Assembly: GCA_022838705.1 (NCBI GenBank)
Contig: JALHJZ010000002.1
Location: forward strand, 218,272 to 282,271
Length of the DNA stretch: 64,000 bases
From: Candidatus Bipolaricaulota bacterium
GTDB taxonomy: Bacteria; Bipolaricaulota; Bipolaricaulia; Bipolaricaulales; Bipolaricaulaceae
Direction of reading: 5' to 3'
Positions 24,627 through 33,766 of this stretch are shown one piece after another. The notes below the pieces were generated by a model. It was given only the letters and a program-made list of their open reading frames with translations, did no database searches and had not been told where the DNA came from. How positions within the stretch are numbered: the stretch's first letter is position 1; each line of letters begins with the position of its first letter. The position numbers were made by a program, and so were the translations under genes.

Positions 24627-25942
24627 TTCCCCTCCAGGGCGGACATGAATCGGTCCAGTTCCTCTTGGGTCCGCTTCTCGGTGACCGCGACGAGGAACCC
24701 ATCTTCGATCCCGAGCGGGGCGAGGACGCGCGGGGGGAGGACGGCGATCCCCGCCCGCCGCAGCTTGGCCACCGCGCCGGCGGGATCCGCGCACCGCACC
24801 ACGAACTCGTGGAAGAACGGCCCCCCGAACGCGAGCCGGTACCCGGGGACGCGCGCGATCCGCGCCGCGAGGGCATGGGCCCGCTCAAACGACAGGAGCG
24901 CCACCCGCTTCAGCCCCTCCTGCTCCATCGCGGCAAGGTACACCGTGGCCGCGAGGGCACAGAGGGCGGAATTGGTGCAGATGTTCGACGTCGCCCCCTC
25001 GCGCCGGATGTGCTGCTCGCGGGTCTGGAAGGTCATCACGTACCCCGTCTTCCCGTCCACATCGCGCGTCTGGCCCGACACGCGGCCCGGCATCCGCCTC
25101 AGGTGAGCCATCCGCGTGGCGAAAAACCCGAGGAGGGGCCCCCCGAACGAAAGTGGGTTCCCAAGAGGCTGTCCCTCCCCCACCACCACGTCCGCCCCGA
25201 ACGAGCCCGGTGGCTCGATCACGGCGAGGGGGATCGGGTTCGCATACGCGATGAGGAACGCCTCCCCCAGACGGTCCTTCAGCCCCGTGAGGTCCTCGAG
25301 GACCCCGAGCGCGTTCGGCTGCTGGACGATGAGCGCGCACGCCCCGTCCGGGATCTGCCCGAGGGCGAGCCGACCGTCCTCGTCGTAGGGGACCTCGTGG
25401 AGGGTGAGGTCGGCCCCCCAGGCGTAGGTGGCGAGGACCTCCCGGGCACGGGGGTGGAGGGAGCGCGGGACGAGGACCCTTCTCCCCCCTGTGACGCGAT
25501 GGGCCATCAGCACAGCCTCAGCGAGCGCAGTGGCCCCATCGTACATCGAGGCATTGGCCACCTCCATCCCCGTGAGCTCGCAGATCATGGTCTGATACTC
25601 GAACATCCAGGTCAGGGTCCCCTGCGAGAGCTCGGGCTGGTAGGGGGTGTAGGCGGTGGAGAGCTCGGACCGGGAGAGGATGTGGCCGACCACGGGCGGG
25701 ATGTAGTGGTCGTACAGCCCGCCCCCGAGGAACGGGATCAGCTGCCGGCCCGTGGACCGCTCGGCGAGGGCGGTGAGGTGCCGCTGGACCCAAAGCTCGT
25801 CGTGGGGGGGAAGCCCGAGGGGCTGGTACCGATCCCGGACCGCAGCCGGGATATCGGAGAACAGGGCATCTACGTCGGGGGCACCGATCGCCTCGAGCAT
25901 CGCCCGGATGTCGGCCGCGGTGTGGGGGAGGTAGGGGTTCAT
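24623..25942 (-). CDS. gcvPA: Glycine dehydrogenase (decarboxylating) subunit 1
   Basis: N-terminal-type half of the split P protein, 439 residues. Recognised by YLPHTAADIRAML at the start, the FLGGGLYDHYIPP block and TPYQPELSQGTLTWMFEYQT. It has no PLP lysine, as expected for this subunit. Start overlaps the gcvH stop (ATGA); the order gcvH-gcvPA-gcvPB forms one coupled unit. gcvT is not in the window. Confidence 0.94.
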   Translation of the reverse strand: MNPYLPHTAADIRAMLEAIGAPDVDALFSDIPAAVRDRYQPLGLPPHDELWVQRHLTALAERSTGRQLIPFLGGGLYDHYIPPVVGHILSRSELSTAYTPYQPELSQGTLTWMFEYQTMICELTGMEVANASMYDGATALAEAVLMAHRVTGGRRVLVPRSLHPRAREVLATYAWGADLTLHEVPYDEDGRLALGQIPDGACALIVQQPNALGVLEDLTGLKDRLGEAFLIAYANPIPLAVIEPPGSFGADVVVGEGQPLGNPLSFGGPLLGFFATRMAHLRRMPGRVSGQTRDVDGKTGYVMTFQTREQHIRREGATSNICTNSALCALAATVYLAAMEQEGLKRVALLSFERAHALAARIARVPGYRLAFGGPFFHEFVVRCADPAGAVAKLRRAGIAVLPPRVLAPLGIEDGFLVAVTEKRTQEELDRFMSALEGK

Positions 25943-26322
25943 CCGCCGCCCTTCACGAGCGCGTCATAGCTGGCGGCATCGAGGAGCTCGCCCGCTTCCC
26001 TGGGCGCGGCGACCCGGATCACAAACAGCCACCCCTCGCCATAGGGATCCTTGTTCACGAGGTCAGGGGACCCGGGGAGGGCGGCATTGACCTCCACCAC
26101 CTCCCCGCTGAGGGGGGCGAATACCTCCCCCACTGCCTTCACCGACTCCACGGTCGCCAGGCGGTCCCCGCGCCGGCCCACCGCCCCCACGGAGGGGAGC
26201 TCAACGAACACGATGTCCCCCAGCTGCTTCTGGGCGTGGTCGGTGATCCCCACCCGCGCCTTGTCGCCCTCCAGGCGAACCCACTCATGATCCTTCGTGT
26301 ACCGAAGCTCCTGCGGAATCAA
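25939..26322 (-). CDS. gcvH: Glycine cleavage system H protein
   Basis: Lipoyl carrier of the glycine cleavage system, 127 residues, standard length. Lipoylation lysine is Lys62 in ATVESVKAVGEV; YTKDHEWVR is the family N-terminus. TTG start chosen because AAAGGAGGG sits directly upstream. It lies 22 bp behind dnaB, so the gcv genes may be read from the dnaB promoter; there is no room for a glycine riboswitch. Confidence 0.93.
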   Translation of the reverse strand: MIPQELRYTKDHEWVRLEGDKARVGITDHAQKQLGDIVFVELPSVGAVGRRGDRLATVESVKAVGEVFAPLSGEVVEVNAALPGSPDLVNKDPYGEGWLFVIRVAAPREAGELLDAASYDALVKGGG

Positions 26323-26344
26323 CGTCCCTCCTTTCCCGCGATCT

Positions 26345-27718
26345 CTAGAACGGCACGACCTCCCCCTGCTTGGCTGGGGAGTAGAACGTGGCCGAGCTCT
26401 TATGGAACATGAGGCGGAACTTCCCCAACGGGCCGTTCCTCTGTTTGGCGATGATGATCTCCGTCTCCGCCACCGGACCCGTCTGATCGGGGTCATCGTA
26501 GTAGTCGGGCCGGTAGATGAATACCACCAGATCAGCGTCCTGCTCGATCGCCCCCGACTCGCGGAGGTCGGAGAGCTGGGGGCGCTTGGACTCCCGTCGC
26601 TCCACAGCCCGGTTGAGCTGGGAGCAAGCGATCACCGGCACCTCGAGCTCGCGGGCAAGCGCCTTCAGGGCCCGCGAGATGTAGGCGATCTGCTGTTCCC
26701 GCACATCGCTCTTGATCCCCGCCTCCACGAGCTGGAGGTAATCCACCACCACCAGGTCCAGCCCATCGTACCTCCTCATCATCTGCCGCGCCTTGGCCTT
26801 GATGGAGAGGACCGAGGCCGTGGACGCATCGTCCACGAGGATCACCGCATCGTGGAGCCGTCCCGCGGCCTCGGCGATGAGCCCCCACTTCGCGGCGGGG
26901 AGGTACCCATCGCGCAGCCGCTGCAGGTCCACCTGGGCTTCCGCGCAGAGCAGGCGCTCCAGGATCTGCTCCTTCGTCATCTCGAGCGAGAACAGGCCGA
27001 CCTTTTTCTTCTCCACAATCGCGGCATGGCGGACGATCCCCAGCGCGAGCGAGGTCTTGCCCGTCCCCGGCCGACCTGCGAGCACGATGAGGTCCGACCG
27101 CCGCAGGCCAGATGTGAGGGCGTCGAACTCCTCGAACCCGGTGGACAGGGCCGCCACCGGCCGCCGGTGGGGGTCCTTGTGGACCTCCATCAGCATCTCC
27201 AGGTGGTCGTCCAGGAACTCGCGAAGGGAGTGGAAGCTGGGAGCGGACCGGCGCTCGGCGATGGCGAACACCGCCTCTTCCGCCCGGTCCATCACCCCCT
27301 CCAGCGGGAGGTCCTCCTGCTGGGCGAGCTCGGACACCTTCCCCCCCGCCTCGATCAGCCAGCGCCGGAGGGCCTTGTCCTCGATGATCCCCGCGTAGTG
27401 GTCCACCGCGGTGATCGTCGTGACCCGGCCCATCATCTCCACAAGGTAGCTCCGACCCCCCACCTTGGCGAGCTGGCCCCTCTCCTCGAGCCGGTTCGCC
27501 ACCGCTACGGCGTCCGCGTGCTCGCCCTCCTCGAACAGATCAAGAAGGGTGCGGTAGATGATCTGATGGGCCCGGAAGTAGAAGTGCTCGGGCTTGAGGC
27601 GATCGGCCACCGTGGGGATGACCTCGTCGGGCTCGAGGAGCGCCGCTCCCAGGACGAGCTGCTCCGCCTCCTCGTTGCGCGGGACGTGGAGGATCCCCTC
27701 TTCCCCTCGGTCGGCCAC
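26345..27718 (-). CDS. dnaB: Replicative DNA helicase DnaB
   Basis: Hexameric 5'-3' helicase of the replication fork, 457 residues. An N-terminal helical DnaB_N domain (NEEAEQLVLGAALLEP) precedes the RecA-like ATPase core with Walker A GRPGTGKTSLAL, Walker B LVVVDYLQL and the SDLRESGAIEQDAD motif. The GTG start is set by a TATGAT only 6 nt upstream and by family length; an in-frame start 17 codons earlier is less likely. Confidence 0.94.
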   Translation of the reverse strand: MADRGEEGILHVPRNEEAEQLVLGAALLEPDEVIPTVADRLKPEHFYFRAHQIIYRTLLDLFEEGEHADAVAVANRLEERGQLAKVGGRSYLVEMMGRVTTITAVDHYAGIIEDKALRRWLIEAGGKVSELAQQEDLPLEGVMDRAEEAVFAIAERRSAPSFHSLREFLDDHLEMLMEVHKDPHRRPVAALSTGFEEFDALTSGLRRSDLIVLAGRPGTGKTSLALGIVRHAAIVEKKKVGLFSLEMTKEQILERLLCAEAQVDLQRLRDGYLPAAKWGLIAEAAGRLHDAVILVDDASTASVLSIKAKARQMMRRYDGLDLVVVDYLQLVEAGIKSDVREQQIAYISRALKALARELEVPVIACSQLNRAVERRESKRPQLSDLRESGAIEQDADLVVFIYRPDYYDDPDQTGPVAETEIIIAKQRNGPLGKFRLMFHKSSATFYSPAKQGEVVPF

Positions 27719-27724
27719 GGCACG

Positions 27725-27730
27725 ATCATA
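27725..27730 (-). promoter_or_regulatory. -10 element for dnaB-gcv unit, probable leaderless start
   Basis: TATGAT on the minus strand, 6 nt before the dnaB GTG. Confidence 0.5.
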
Positions 27731-27768
27731 CCCCCCCAGCGCGCGCCCCCGCCAGTCCCCGACGTGCA

Positions 27769-27797
27769 TTGCCCAGCGCGAATTGGGGGGCTATACT
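27769..27797 (+). promoter_or_regulatory. Promoter of rpsB-tsf-pyrH
   Basis: TTGCCC and TATACT separated by 17 bp, the best -35/-10 pair in the core part of the window. It gives a leader of about 37 nt ending in AAAGGAGGAGG before the TTG start of rpsB. Confidence 0.65.
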
Positions 27798-27841
27798 TGG
27801 CCCCATACTCACAGCCCCATGCGGCGAAAGGAGGAGGTAGT

Positions 27842-28660
27842 TTGGCGCTTCTCTCGATGAAGGATCTTCTGGAGGCCGGGGTCCACTTCGGGCATCGGAC
27901 CCGGAAGTGGAACCCCAAGATGGCCCGTTACATCTATACTGAACGGAAGGGCATTCACATCATTGACCTCGGGCAGACCCTCGACCTGTTCGAGCGCGCC
28001 TACGAGTTCGTCCGGAGCCAGTCCGCGCAGGGCAAGCCCATCCTGTTCGTGGGGACGAAGCGACAGGTCCAACCCACGATCGAGGAGGAGGCCAAGCGGT
28101 GCGGGAGCCCGTACACGAACCAGCGCTGGATCGGAGGTTGCCTCACCAACTTCGAGGTCATCCGCCGCCGCATCCTGCACATGCTGGAGCTGGAGCGAAA
28201 CTTCGCGGAAGGGAAGTACGAGCGTCTCCCGCTCAAGGAACGGATCAAGCTGGAGAAGGAACTCAACTACCTGCGGCGGAACCTCGATGGCCTACGCACC
28301 CTGGACCGGCTGCCCGGGGCGGTGTACCTCATTGACCCCACCGTCGAGGTCCATGCGGTGCGGGAGGCGAACCTCCTCGGCATCCCCATCGTCGCCATCT
28401 GCGACACGGATTCCGACCCGGACACGGTGGACTACCCGATCCCCGGCAACGATGACGCGATCAAGTCCACCCGCCTCATCACCGCCCGCATCGCCGACGC
28501 GGTGATCGAGGGGCGGGAGGGGCTGCAGACGGCGGAGCCGGCCCCGGCCGAGCCGGGCGAACCGCAGGTGATGCCGGAGCCGGAGCTTTTGAACGTGGAG
28601 ACGGACACCCACCTCATGGAGATGTGGGAGGAGCTGGCGGGAGAGGAAGGGAAGGAGTGA
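27842..28660 (+). CDS. rpsB: 30S ribosomal protein S2
   Basis: Component of the 30S subunit, 272 residues. Recognised by SMKDLLEAGVHFGHRTRKWNPKM near the start, the TNQRWIGGCLTNF block and NLLGIPIVAICDTDSDPD. The acidic, proline-rich C-terminal tail beyond about residue 225 is lineage-specific. The TTG start follows AAAGGAGGAGG closely; the ATG five codons on would cut the usual N-terminus. Classic order rpsB-tsf-pyrH follows. Confidence 0.95.
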   Translation: MALLSMKDLLEAGVHFGHRTRKWNPKMARYIYTERKGIHIIDLGQTLDLFERAYEFVRSQSAQGKPILFVGTKRQVQPTIEEEAKRCGSPYTNQRWIGGCLTNFEVIRRRILHMLELERNFAEGKYERLPLKERIKLEKELNYLRRNLDGLRTLDRLPGAVYLIDPTVEVHAVREANLLGIPIVAICDTDSDPDTVDYPIPGNDDAIKSTRLITARIADAVIEGREGLQTAEPAPAEPGEPQVMPEPELLNVETDTHLMEMWEELAGEEGKE

Positions 28661-29256
28661 TGGCGGACGTCAACTTGGAACTGGTGAAGCGCCTCCGCGC
28701 CGACACCGGGGTCGGGATCGTGGATTGCAGGGAGGCCCTCGCCAAGGCGGGCGGGGACCTGGAGAAGGCGAAGACGATCCTCCGCATGGAGGGGAAGGAA
28801 TTTTTGGCGAGCCAATCCCGCGAGGCGAAGGAGGGTCGGGTCGAGGCCTACGTCCACCACTCGGGGAAGGTGGGCGTTCTCCTCGAGGTGAACACTTCCA
28901 CCGACTTCGCCGCAAATTCTGAGGCATTCCGGGAGTTCATCCGCAACCTCGCGATGCAGATTGCGGCTGCCAAGCCGCGCTGGGTGAGCCCGGAGGATGT
29001 CCCCCCCGAGGCGGTGGCCGCGGAGCGGGAAGTGCAGCGCACGAAGGCAGAGAAGGAGGGGAAGCCCCCCCACATCGTGGACAAGATCGTGGAGGGCCGG
29101 CTCCAGAAGTTCTACGAGGAGACCTGCCTCCTGAAGCAGCCCTACGTGCGGGACCCGGCGCTGAAGGTGGAGGACCTCCTCGCCGATCTGGGGGCCAAGC
29201 TCGGGGAGCCGGTGGTCATCCGCCGGTTCGCACGGTTCGAGGTGGGCGTGGGGTGA
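28660..29256 (+). CDS. tsf: Elongation factor Ts
   Basis: Nucleotide exchange factor for EF-Tu, 198 residues. The N-terminal UBA-like segment has RLRADTGVGIVDCREAL, and the core has NTSTDFAANSEAF, equivalent to the TDFVA motif. It is the short form with a single core module, as in Thermus. The ATG shares its A with the rpsB TGA stop. Confidence 0.94.
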   Translation: MADVNLELVKRLRADTGVGIVDCREALAKAGGDLEKAKTILRMEGKEFLASQSREAKEGRVEAYVHHSGKVGVLLEVNTSTDFAANSEAFREFIRNLAMQIAAAKPRWVSPEDVPPEAVAAEREVQRTKAEKEGKPPHIVDKIVEGRLQKFYEETCLLKQPYVRDPALKVEDLLADLGAKLGEPVVIRRFARFEVGVG

Positions 29257-29951
29257 GCCCTCGCTACCGCCGCGCGCTGGTGAAGCTGTCGGGCGAGCTC
29301 CTCGCCGGACCGGACGGCCCCCTCGATGCAGGGGGCCTTCATTTCTGCGCGAGCGAGATCGAGGCGGCCCGCGGGGCCGGGGTCGAGCTCGGGGTCGTCA
29401 TCGGGGGAGGAAACATCGCCCGCGGCTCGGCCCTCCCCCACCTCCCGCCCACGGCAGGCCACGCGATCGGGATGCTGGGGACCCTCATCAACGCGGTCGC
29501 CCTCCGTGAGGCCCTGAATGAGGTGGGGGTCCCGTCCCTCCTCTTGTCGGCCCTCCCCTGCCCTGGGGTGGCGGGGGAGGTGAACCCCTGGCAGGCCCGC
29601 GCCGCGCTCGAGGCAGGTCACGTTGTCCTGTTCGCCGCTGGCACCGGGAACCCGTTCGTGACCACGGACACGGCGGCGGTGATCCGCGCCCTCGCCGTGG
29701 GGGCCGAGGTCGTCCTCAAGGGCTCCAAGGTGGACGGGGTGTACGAAGCTGACCCCAAGGTGGACCCCACCGCGCAGCCCCTCCCCCGGCTCACCCCCCG
29801 TGAGTACCTGGCGCGGGGGCTGCGGGTACTGGATGGGGCCGCGGTGGCGATCGCTGGCGACCACGGGCTCCCGATCGTCGTCTACCGCGCGGACCGCGAG
29901 GGATCCCTCCTTTCCGCCGTCCAGGGGAAGATCGGGTCCCTCATCGGCTGA
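29253..29951 (+). CDS. pyrH: UMP kinase
   Basis: Amino-acid-kinase-fold enzyme converting UMP to UDP, 232 residues. Motifs: VKLSGELLAG near residue 10, GGGNIARGS, MLGTLINA and LKGSKVDGVYEADPK. GTG start overlaps the tsf stop, so all three genes of the rpsB unit are translationally coupled. A hairpin follows. Confidence 0.93.
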   Translation: MSPRYRRALVKLSGELLAGPDGPLDAGGLHFCASEIEAARGAGVELGVVIGGGNIARGSALPHLPPTAGHAIGMLGTLINAVALREALNEVGVPSLLLSALPCPGVAGEVNPWQARAALEAGHVVLFAAGTGNPFVTTDTAAVIRALAVGAEVVLKGSKVDGVYEADPKVDPTAQPLPRLTPREYLARGLRVLDGAAVAIAGDHGLPIVVYRADREGSLLSAVQGKIGSLIG

Positions 29952-29961
29952 CGCCAAGAAA

Positions 29962-29981
29962 AGCGCCGCCCGCGCGGCGCT
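29962..29981 (-). terminator. Intrinsic terminator after tRNA-Glu (also serves pyrH side)
   Basis: 8-bp perfect stem AGCGCCGC / GCGGCGCT with a 4-nt loop. Read on the minus strand it is followed by TTTCTT, a proper T-rich tail for the tRNA transcript; it also lies just past pyrH on the plus strand. Confidence 0.7.
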
Positions 29982-29988
29982 CCCTCAC

Positions 29989-30061
29989 TGGTCCCAAGGG
30001 GATTTGAACCCCTGTCTCCGGGATGAGAGCCCGGTATCCTCGACCCCTAGACGATGGGACC
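29989..30061 (-). tRNA. tRNA-Glu (CUC)
   Basis: 73 nt, CCA not encoded. The acceptor stem GGTCCCA pairs with TGGGACC, discriminator A. The anticodon loop CTCTCAT gives anticodon CTC; the T loop is GTTCAAATC. Confidence 0.94.
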
Positions 30062-30081
30062 GCCTCGCGATTATAGGCTCC

Positions 30082-32226
30082 CTATGGGCCCACCTCCACC
30101 GTATCCACGGGCAGAACGAACGGGTACGGCTTCCCCTGGGCGTCGAGGAGCTCAGCGATCGCGAGCTTCACCGCCACCTTTCCCCTCGCCGCGAACGCCG
30201 CCACGAGGATCTCCCCCGAGGCGGGGGCGTTCCCCGGGATGAGGGCGGTCCGGAACGAGGCAACCCCGTCCTGGGGATCGAACGCTGTCACCGCGTATGG
30301 TTCAGGGGAGGCGACACGGGTGAACGAGAGCGGCTGCCCAGCTTCGTAGGTGAAGGCACCCCCGAGGGTCCCGATGACCGCGCTGTCCGCGGTGATGCGG
30401 AGCGCGCCCTCCACCTGCTCCAGGCCGACCGTGACGGCGGTGAGGCTGATCGTGGTCTTCCCTGGGCTCAAGGTGAACGGGAGCTCGATCCCCGCCCAAT
30501 CGATGAGCTTCACAGACGCGAGCTCAACCGCCACCTCCACCGCTGGATCCGCGACGCGGCCCACGACCAGCTGGACCGTGACGAGCTTCCCCGCCCGCGC
30601 TTGGGCCCGCGCTGCCTCGACCCGGAACGTGAGCTCGCCCTTCTCCCGGTCGAGCGATTCCTGGGTGATCCGGTAGGGGGGCTCGGCGATGAGCTCCAGG
30701 GACACCTCCTCCAGAGAGAGGGGCTCCCGCGGGGTGTACCTGAGCACGCCCTGGAACACGCCCACCGTCTCCCCGTCGGTCGTGATCTCGACCGTCGAAC
30801 CGACGGCGGTGAGCTGGATCTTGGGCTGCCCGAAGAAGATCGCCTTCGCCGGCACGACCTCCTGCACGCCAGCGAACTTCGTCAGCGCAGCGGAGTTGTA
30901 CAGCCAGTCGTACGGCAGAGCCTCCTCAACCTTCACACGGTGGGCGAGGAGGAGGCTCCCCCCCAGCGGCATCTTCCCGCCCAGGGAGAGCGTCGTGACG
31001 AGCGAGAACGAACCGTCATCCGGGAGGAGGATCGGCTTCCCCGCCGGCGTGAGAAGGGGCAAGGGCTTGATCCCATCCGTGAAGCCGAGGAACCTCCCCC
31101 CTGTGTCGTAGAGCTCGAGCGCGGTGATCTGGGAGGAGACAGTCCCCCGGACCCCGAGTTCAAGCTGATCGAGCCGGATGGGCGTCTGGTTGCGGTCGGC
31201 GTCGGTGAGGGTGAGGGTCGAGTAGGCGAGGGTAGCCGGGACAACGGTGAGCACACGCCCCGCCTCGGGCACGGTCACGGCCAAGGACTCTAGCCCAGCG
31301 GCCACCACCGTGTCCGGGAGGGGATCGGAGAACGCGAACGACCCTGCCTGAGGGCCCTGGGTCCCCTCGCGCACGGTGATCGCCCAGCTCGGGGCGACCC
31401 GCACCGGCTCCTTGGGGAGGAACGTCGGCGGCACGGTCACCCACAGCCGGACCGATCCCCGCGCCTCGTCGAACGCCACGAACGCCGGCTCCGGGAGCTG
31501 GACCTCGACCCCCGCCGGGACCTCGATCCGGGTGACCCCGTTGTTGATGTCCACGGTCCAGATGAGCTCCCGCGGACCATCCACCCGCACCGAGACGACG
31601 TACATATGGTGAGCGTTGACGTCGGGGGTATCCCACACCTCGGCCTCGGCGACGAGGAAGACGTCGCCCGGGTTGAGGACCCCGCCCTCGGGGCCGGGAA
31701 GGCCTTGGGCGCCGAAGCTCCCGTCCACCACAAACGTGTCGGCAACGCCGTCGGTGAGCTCGATCGTCCCCCCCGCATCGCCCTCCGACCACCACAACCG
31801 GATCTGAGGCTGGACGGTGTGGCCGTGGACGATGTCCTCCGTCACCTTGACCCACACCTCGATCCACGCCTCCCCGTCATCGGGGAGCATCCGTTCCTCG
31901 GCGGGGCGGGGGAGGAGGACCTCCGCGATCGGGAACCCCGTCGAGCGGGCGAGGACCCTCTTCTGGCCAGCGATCTCGATCCTAAGCTCCACCCATTCGA
32001 ACTCCGCTGCCGCCGCCGTCCCCATGTTCGCAACGGCTAGCCTTGTAAAGTAGACTGGGTCGCGATTGCCTGCATCGTTATCCCGGAGAAGGGCCCGCAT
32101 CACGAGGCCCGTGTCGGTGGGGTTGAACGGCTTGTTCCCGTAGGCGAGGTCGCGGACCTCCTCGATCTGTCCGACCGCAGCCACGTCCAGGATCAGCACA
32201 ACCGCCAACGCTAGACACTTGCGCAT
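30082..32226 (-). CDS. Large exported protein with repeated beta-sandwich-like segments
   Basis: 714 residues with a signal peptide (MRKCLALAVVLILDVAAVGQ). The body is beta-rich and nearly free of cysteine. At least two related stretches near residues 530-620 and 640-714 combine FRVEAARAQARAGKLVTVQLVV or similar with KLIDWAGIELPF / ELLDAQGKPYPF, reminiscent of cohesin-like modules. Function unknown; likely periplasmic or surface. GGAGGCGAGC precedes the chosen ATG. It follows rnc by about 60 bp on the same strand. Confidence 0.6.
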   Translation of the reverse strand: MRKCLALAVVLILDVAAVGQIEEVRDLAYGNKPFNPTDTGLVMRALLRDNDAGNRDPVYFTRLAVANMGTAAAAEFEWVELRIEIAGQKRVLARSTGFPIAEVLLPRPAEERMLPDDGEAWIEVWVKVTEDIVHGHTVQPQIRLWWSEGDAGGTIELTDGVADTFVVDGSFGAQGLPGPEGGVLNPGDVFLVAEAEVWDTPDVNAHHMYVVSVRVDGPRELIWTVDINNGVTRIEVPAGVEVQLPEPAFVAFDEARGSVRLWVTVPPTFLPKEPVRVAPSWAITVREGTQGPQAGSFAFSDPLPDTVVAAGLESLAVTVPEAGRVLTVVPATLAYSTLTLTDADRNQTPIRLDQLELGVRGTVSSQITALELYDTGGRFLGFTDGIKPLPLLTPAGKPILLPDDGSFSLVTTLSLGGKMPLGGSLLLAHRVKVEEALPYDWLYNSAALTKFAGVQEVVPAKAIFFGQPKIQLTAVGSTVEITTDGETVGVFQGVLRYTPREPLSLEEVSLELIAEPPYRITQESLDREKGELTFRVEAARAQARAGKLVTVQLVVGRVADPAVEVAVELASVKLIDWAGIELPFTLSPGKTTISLTAVTVGLEQVEGALRITADSAVIGTLGGAFTYEAGQPLSFTRVASPEPYAVTAFDPQDGVASFRTALIPGNAPASGEILVAAFAARGKVAVKLAIAELLDAQGKPYPFVLPVDTVEVGP

Positions 32227-32289
32227 GCTCGCCTCCTTCACTCCGCTCGATGATACCGCGGGACGCCCGAGCGGACCGGCGATGGGCGC

Positions 32290-32982
32290 TCAGTCCGTTC
32301 CCGGGGAGGAGAGCCCGACGTAGAGGCGCTTCGCCGCCGCCTGCTCGGCCTCCTTCTTCGACCGGCCGCGGCCGACGGCCTCCCCCGCCGAAAGAGAGGC
32401 CCGCACCGCAAACACTTTCTTGTGCTCCGGCCCCTCGGTCGCGATGACCTCGTAGCGGGGGAGCTCCCCGAACCGGGCCTGACCCAGTTCCTGGAGGAGC
32501 GATTTGTAGTCAGGGGCTCCCTCCGCCCCGTGGGCGGCGATCCGCGGGCCGAGGAGCGCCTCCGCGAGGGCAAGCGCCGCGGGGTAGCCATGGTGGAGGA
32601 ACGCTGCCCCAACCACCGCTTCCAGCACCGCGGCGAGGACCGAAGGCCGGCCGCGCGCCCCGCCCTCCTCCGCGCCCCTCCCGAGGAGGAGGAGTTCGCC
32701 CAACCCCAGGCCCGCCGCGACCTCCGCCAGCACCGGCCGGGAGACCACGACCGCCCGCAGCTTGGAGAGCTCCCCCTCGTCCCGCTCGGGGAAGAGGTGG
32801 AACAGGAGGTCGGCCACGGCGAGGTCGAGGACCGCGTCGCCGAGGAACTCCAGGCGTTCATTGCTCTCCCCTCCGTGCTCGTTGGCGTACGAATCGTGGG
32901 TCACCGCGGTGCGCAGGAGATCGTCCGGCAGGTCCAGCCCCAGCCGGCCGAGGAGGGCGTGAAGCGGCGGGGGGAGGGTCAT
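32290..32982 (-). CDS. rnc: Ribonuclease III family protein
   Basis: Double-stranded RNA endonuclease family, 230 residues: RIIID domain then dsRBD (DYKSLLQELGQ... GRSKKEAEQAAAKRLY). The signature NERLEFLGDAVL keeps Glu45 and Asp49. In the second metal site SVLAAVLEAVVG has Ala118 where family members carry Asp (LADxFE), while Glu121 is kept, so cleavage may be weakened. The ATG overlaps the yqeG stop (ATGA). Last of a long minus-strand operon. Confidence 0.88.
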   Translation of the reverse strand: MTLPPPLHALLGRLGLDLPDDLLRTAVTHDSYANEHGGESNERLEFLGDAVLDLAVADLLFHLFPERDEGELSKLRAVVVSRPVLAEVAAGLGLGELLLLGRGAEEGGARGRPSVLAAVLEAVVGAAFLHHGYPAALALAEALLGPRIAAHGAEGAPDYKSLLQELGQARFGELPRYEVIATEGPEHKKVFAVRASLSAGEAVGRGRSKKEAEQAAAKRLYVGLSSPGTD

Positions 32983-33497
32983 GGGGCGGCGCACGCTCCC
33001 CGCGTGGGGAGCCGGCGGCCGAGGAGCCGCTCCAGTCGGCGGTTGATCTTCGTCAGCCGCGATTCCTCAGGGCCGAGCGGGTCCACGAGGACGGTGACCA
33101 ACCCCGCCCGCTTCCCACCAAGGATGTCCGTCAGCACCTGATCGCCCACCATCGCCGCCTGCCCCGGGGCGATCCCCAACCGACGCAGGGCGGTTTGGAA
33201 CCCGCGACGGAGCGGCTTGCGCGCCCTCGTGACCACGACCACTCCCCTTCCCTCCAGCTCCCGGACGAGGGGATGGCCAGGGGGAAGGGAGGCATTCGTG
33301 AGCACGGCAAGCGCGACCCCCTCCTCGCCCAACCGGCGAAGGAGGGCCCGCGTCCGCTCGTCGAGCTCCCACTCCTGCCACCGGCAGAGGGTGTTCTCGA
33401 GGTCGTAGAGGATCGCCTGGATTCCGTCCCGGAGAAGGCAGTCGTAGTCCACTTCGTGGATCGAGCGTGCCACGTGGTCCGCCTGCGCCCACCTCAC
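32979..33497 (-). CDS. yqeG: YqeG-family HAD phosphatase
   Basis: 172-residue HAD IIIA-type protein like B. subtilis YqeG. The N-terminal IHEVDYDCLLRDGIQAILYDLENTL is typical, followed by VLTNAS, RKPLRRGF and MVGDQVLTDILGG. The acid/base Asp of DxDNT is Glu34 here, with nucleophile Asp32 kept. Role unknown. It overlaps both neighbours by 4 nt. Confidence 0.82.
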   Translation of the reverse strand: MRWAQADHVARSIHEVDYDCLLRDGIQAILYDLENTLCRWQEWELDERTRALLRRLGEEGVALAVLTNASLPPGHPLVRELEGRGVVVVTRARKPLRRGFQTALRRLGIAPGQAAMVGDQVLTDILGGKRAGLVTVLVDPLGPEESRLTKINRRLERLLGRRLPTRGACAAP

Positions 33498-33766
33498 CGC
33501 TCGATCCGGACCTCCCCCACGCGGACGAACCGCGCCGCAGCGCGGAGGGTGCGCACCGCCTCGTCCTCTGCCCCGGGGGCGACGAACAGCTTGAACATCC
33601 GTCGGGGACCCTCGTCACGGTACTCCCGGCGCACGTTGCCCACCCCCGGCCCGGCGGCGAACACCGCATCCAGGAAGTGGATCGCGTCCGGATCGGTCTC
33701 CACCCACATCGTGACCGCGTCCGCCGGCCGCGGCAGGGCCTGCAGCGCTGCGAAGGGGTTACCCAT
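33494..33766 (-). CDS. DUF4911-like small protein
   Basis: 90 residues with ferredoxin-like alternation: a VTMWVETDPDAIHFLDAVF block and a basic YRDEGPRRMFKLFVAPGAED segment, resembling the DUF4911 family. No function known. The ATG overlaps the mazG stop by 8 nt, so it is read as part of the operon. Confidence 0.65.
   Translation of the reverse strand: MGNPFAALQALPRPADAVTMWVETDPDAIHFLDAVFAAGPGVGNVRREYRDEGPRRMFKLFVAPGAEDEAVRTLRAAARFVRVGEVRIER

Noticed and set aside
26323..26344. Glycine riboswitch before gcvH
   Set aside because: Only 22 bp separate dnaB and gcvH, too short for the aptamer, and no switch-like stem pattern is seen.
26297..27841. In-frame N-terminal extension of rpsB by about 515 codons
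   Set aside because: It is antisense to dnaB; S2 homology begins at the TTG at 27842, which has a strong ribosome-binding site and upstream promoter.
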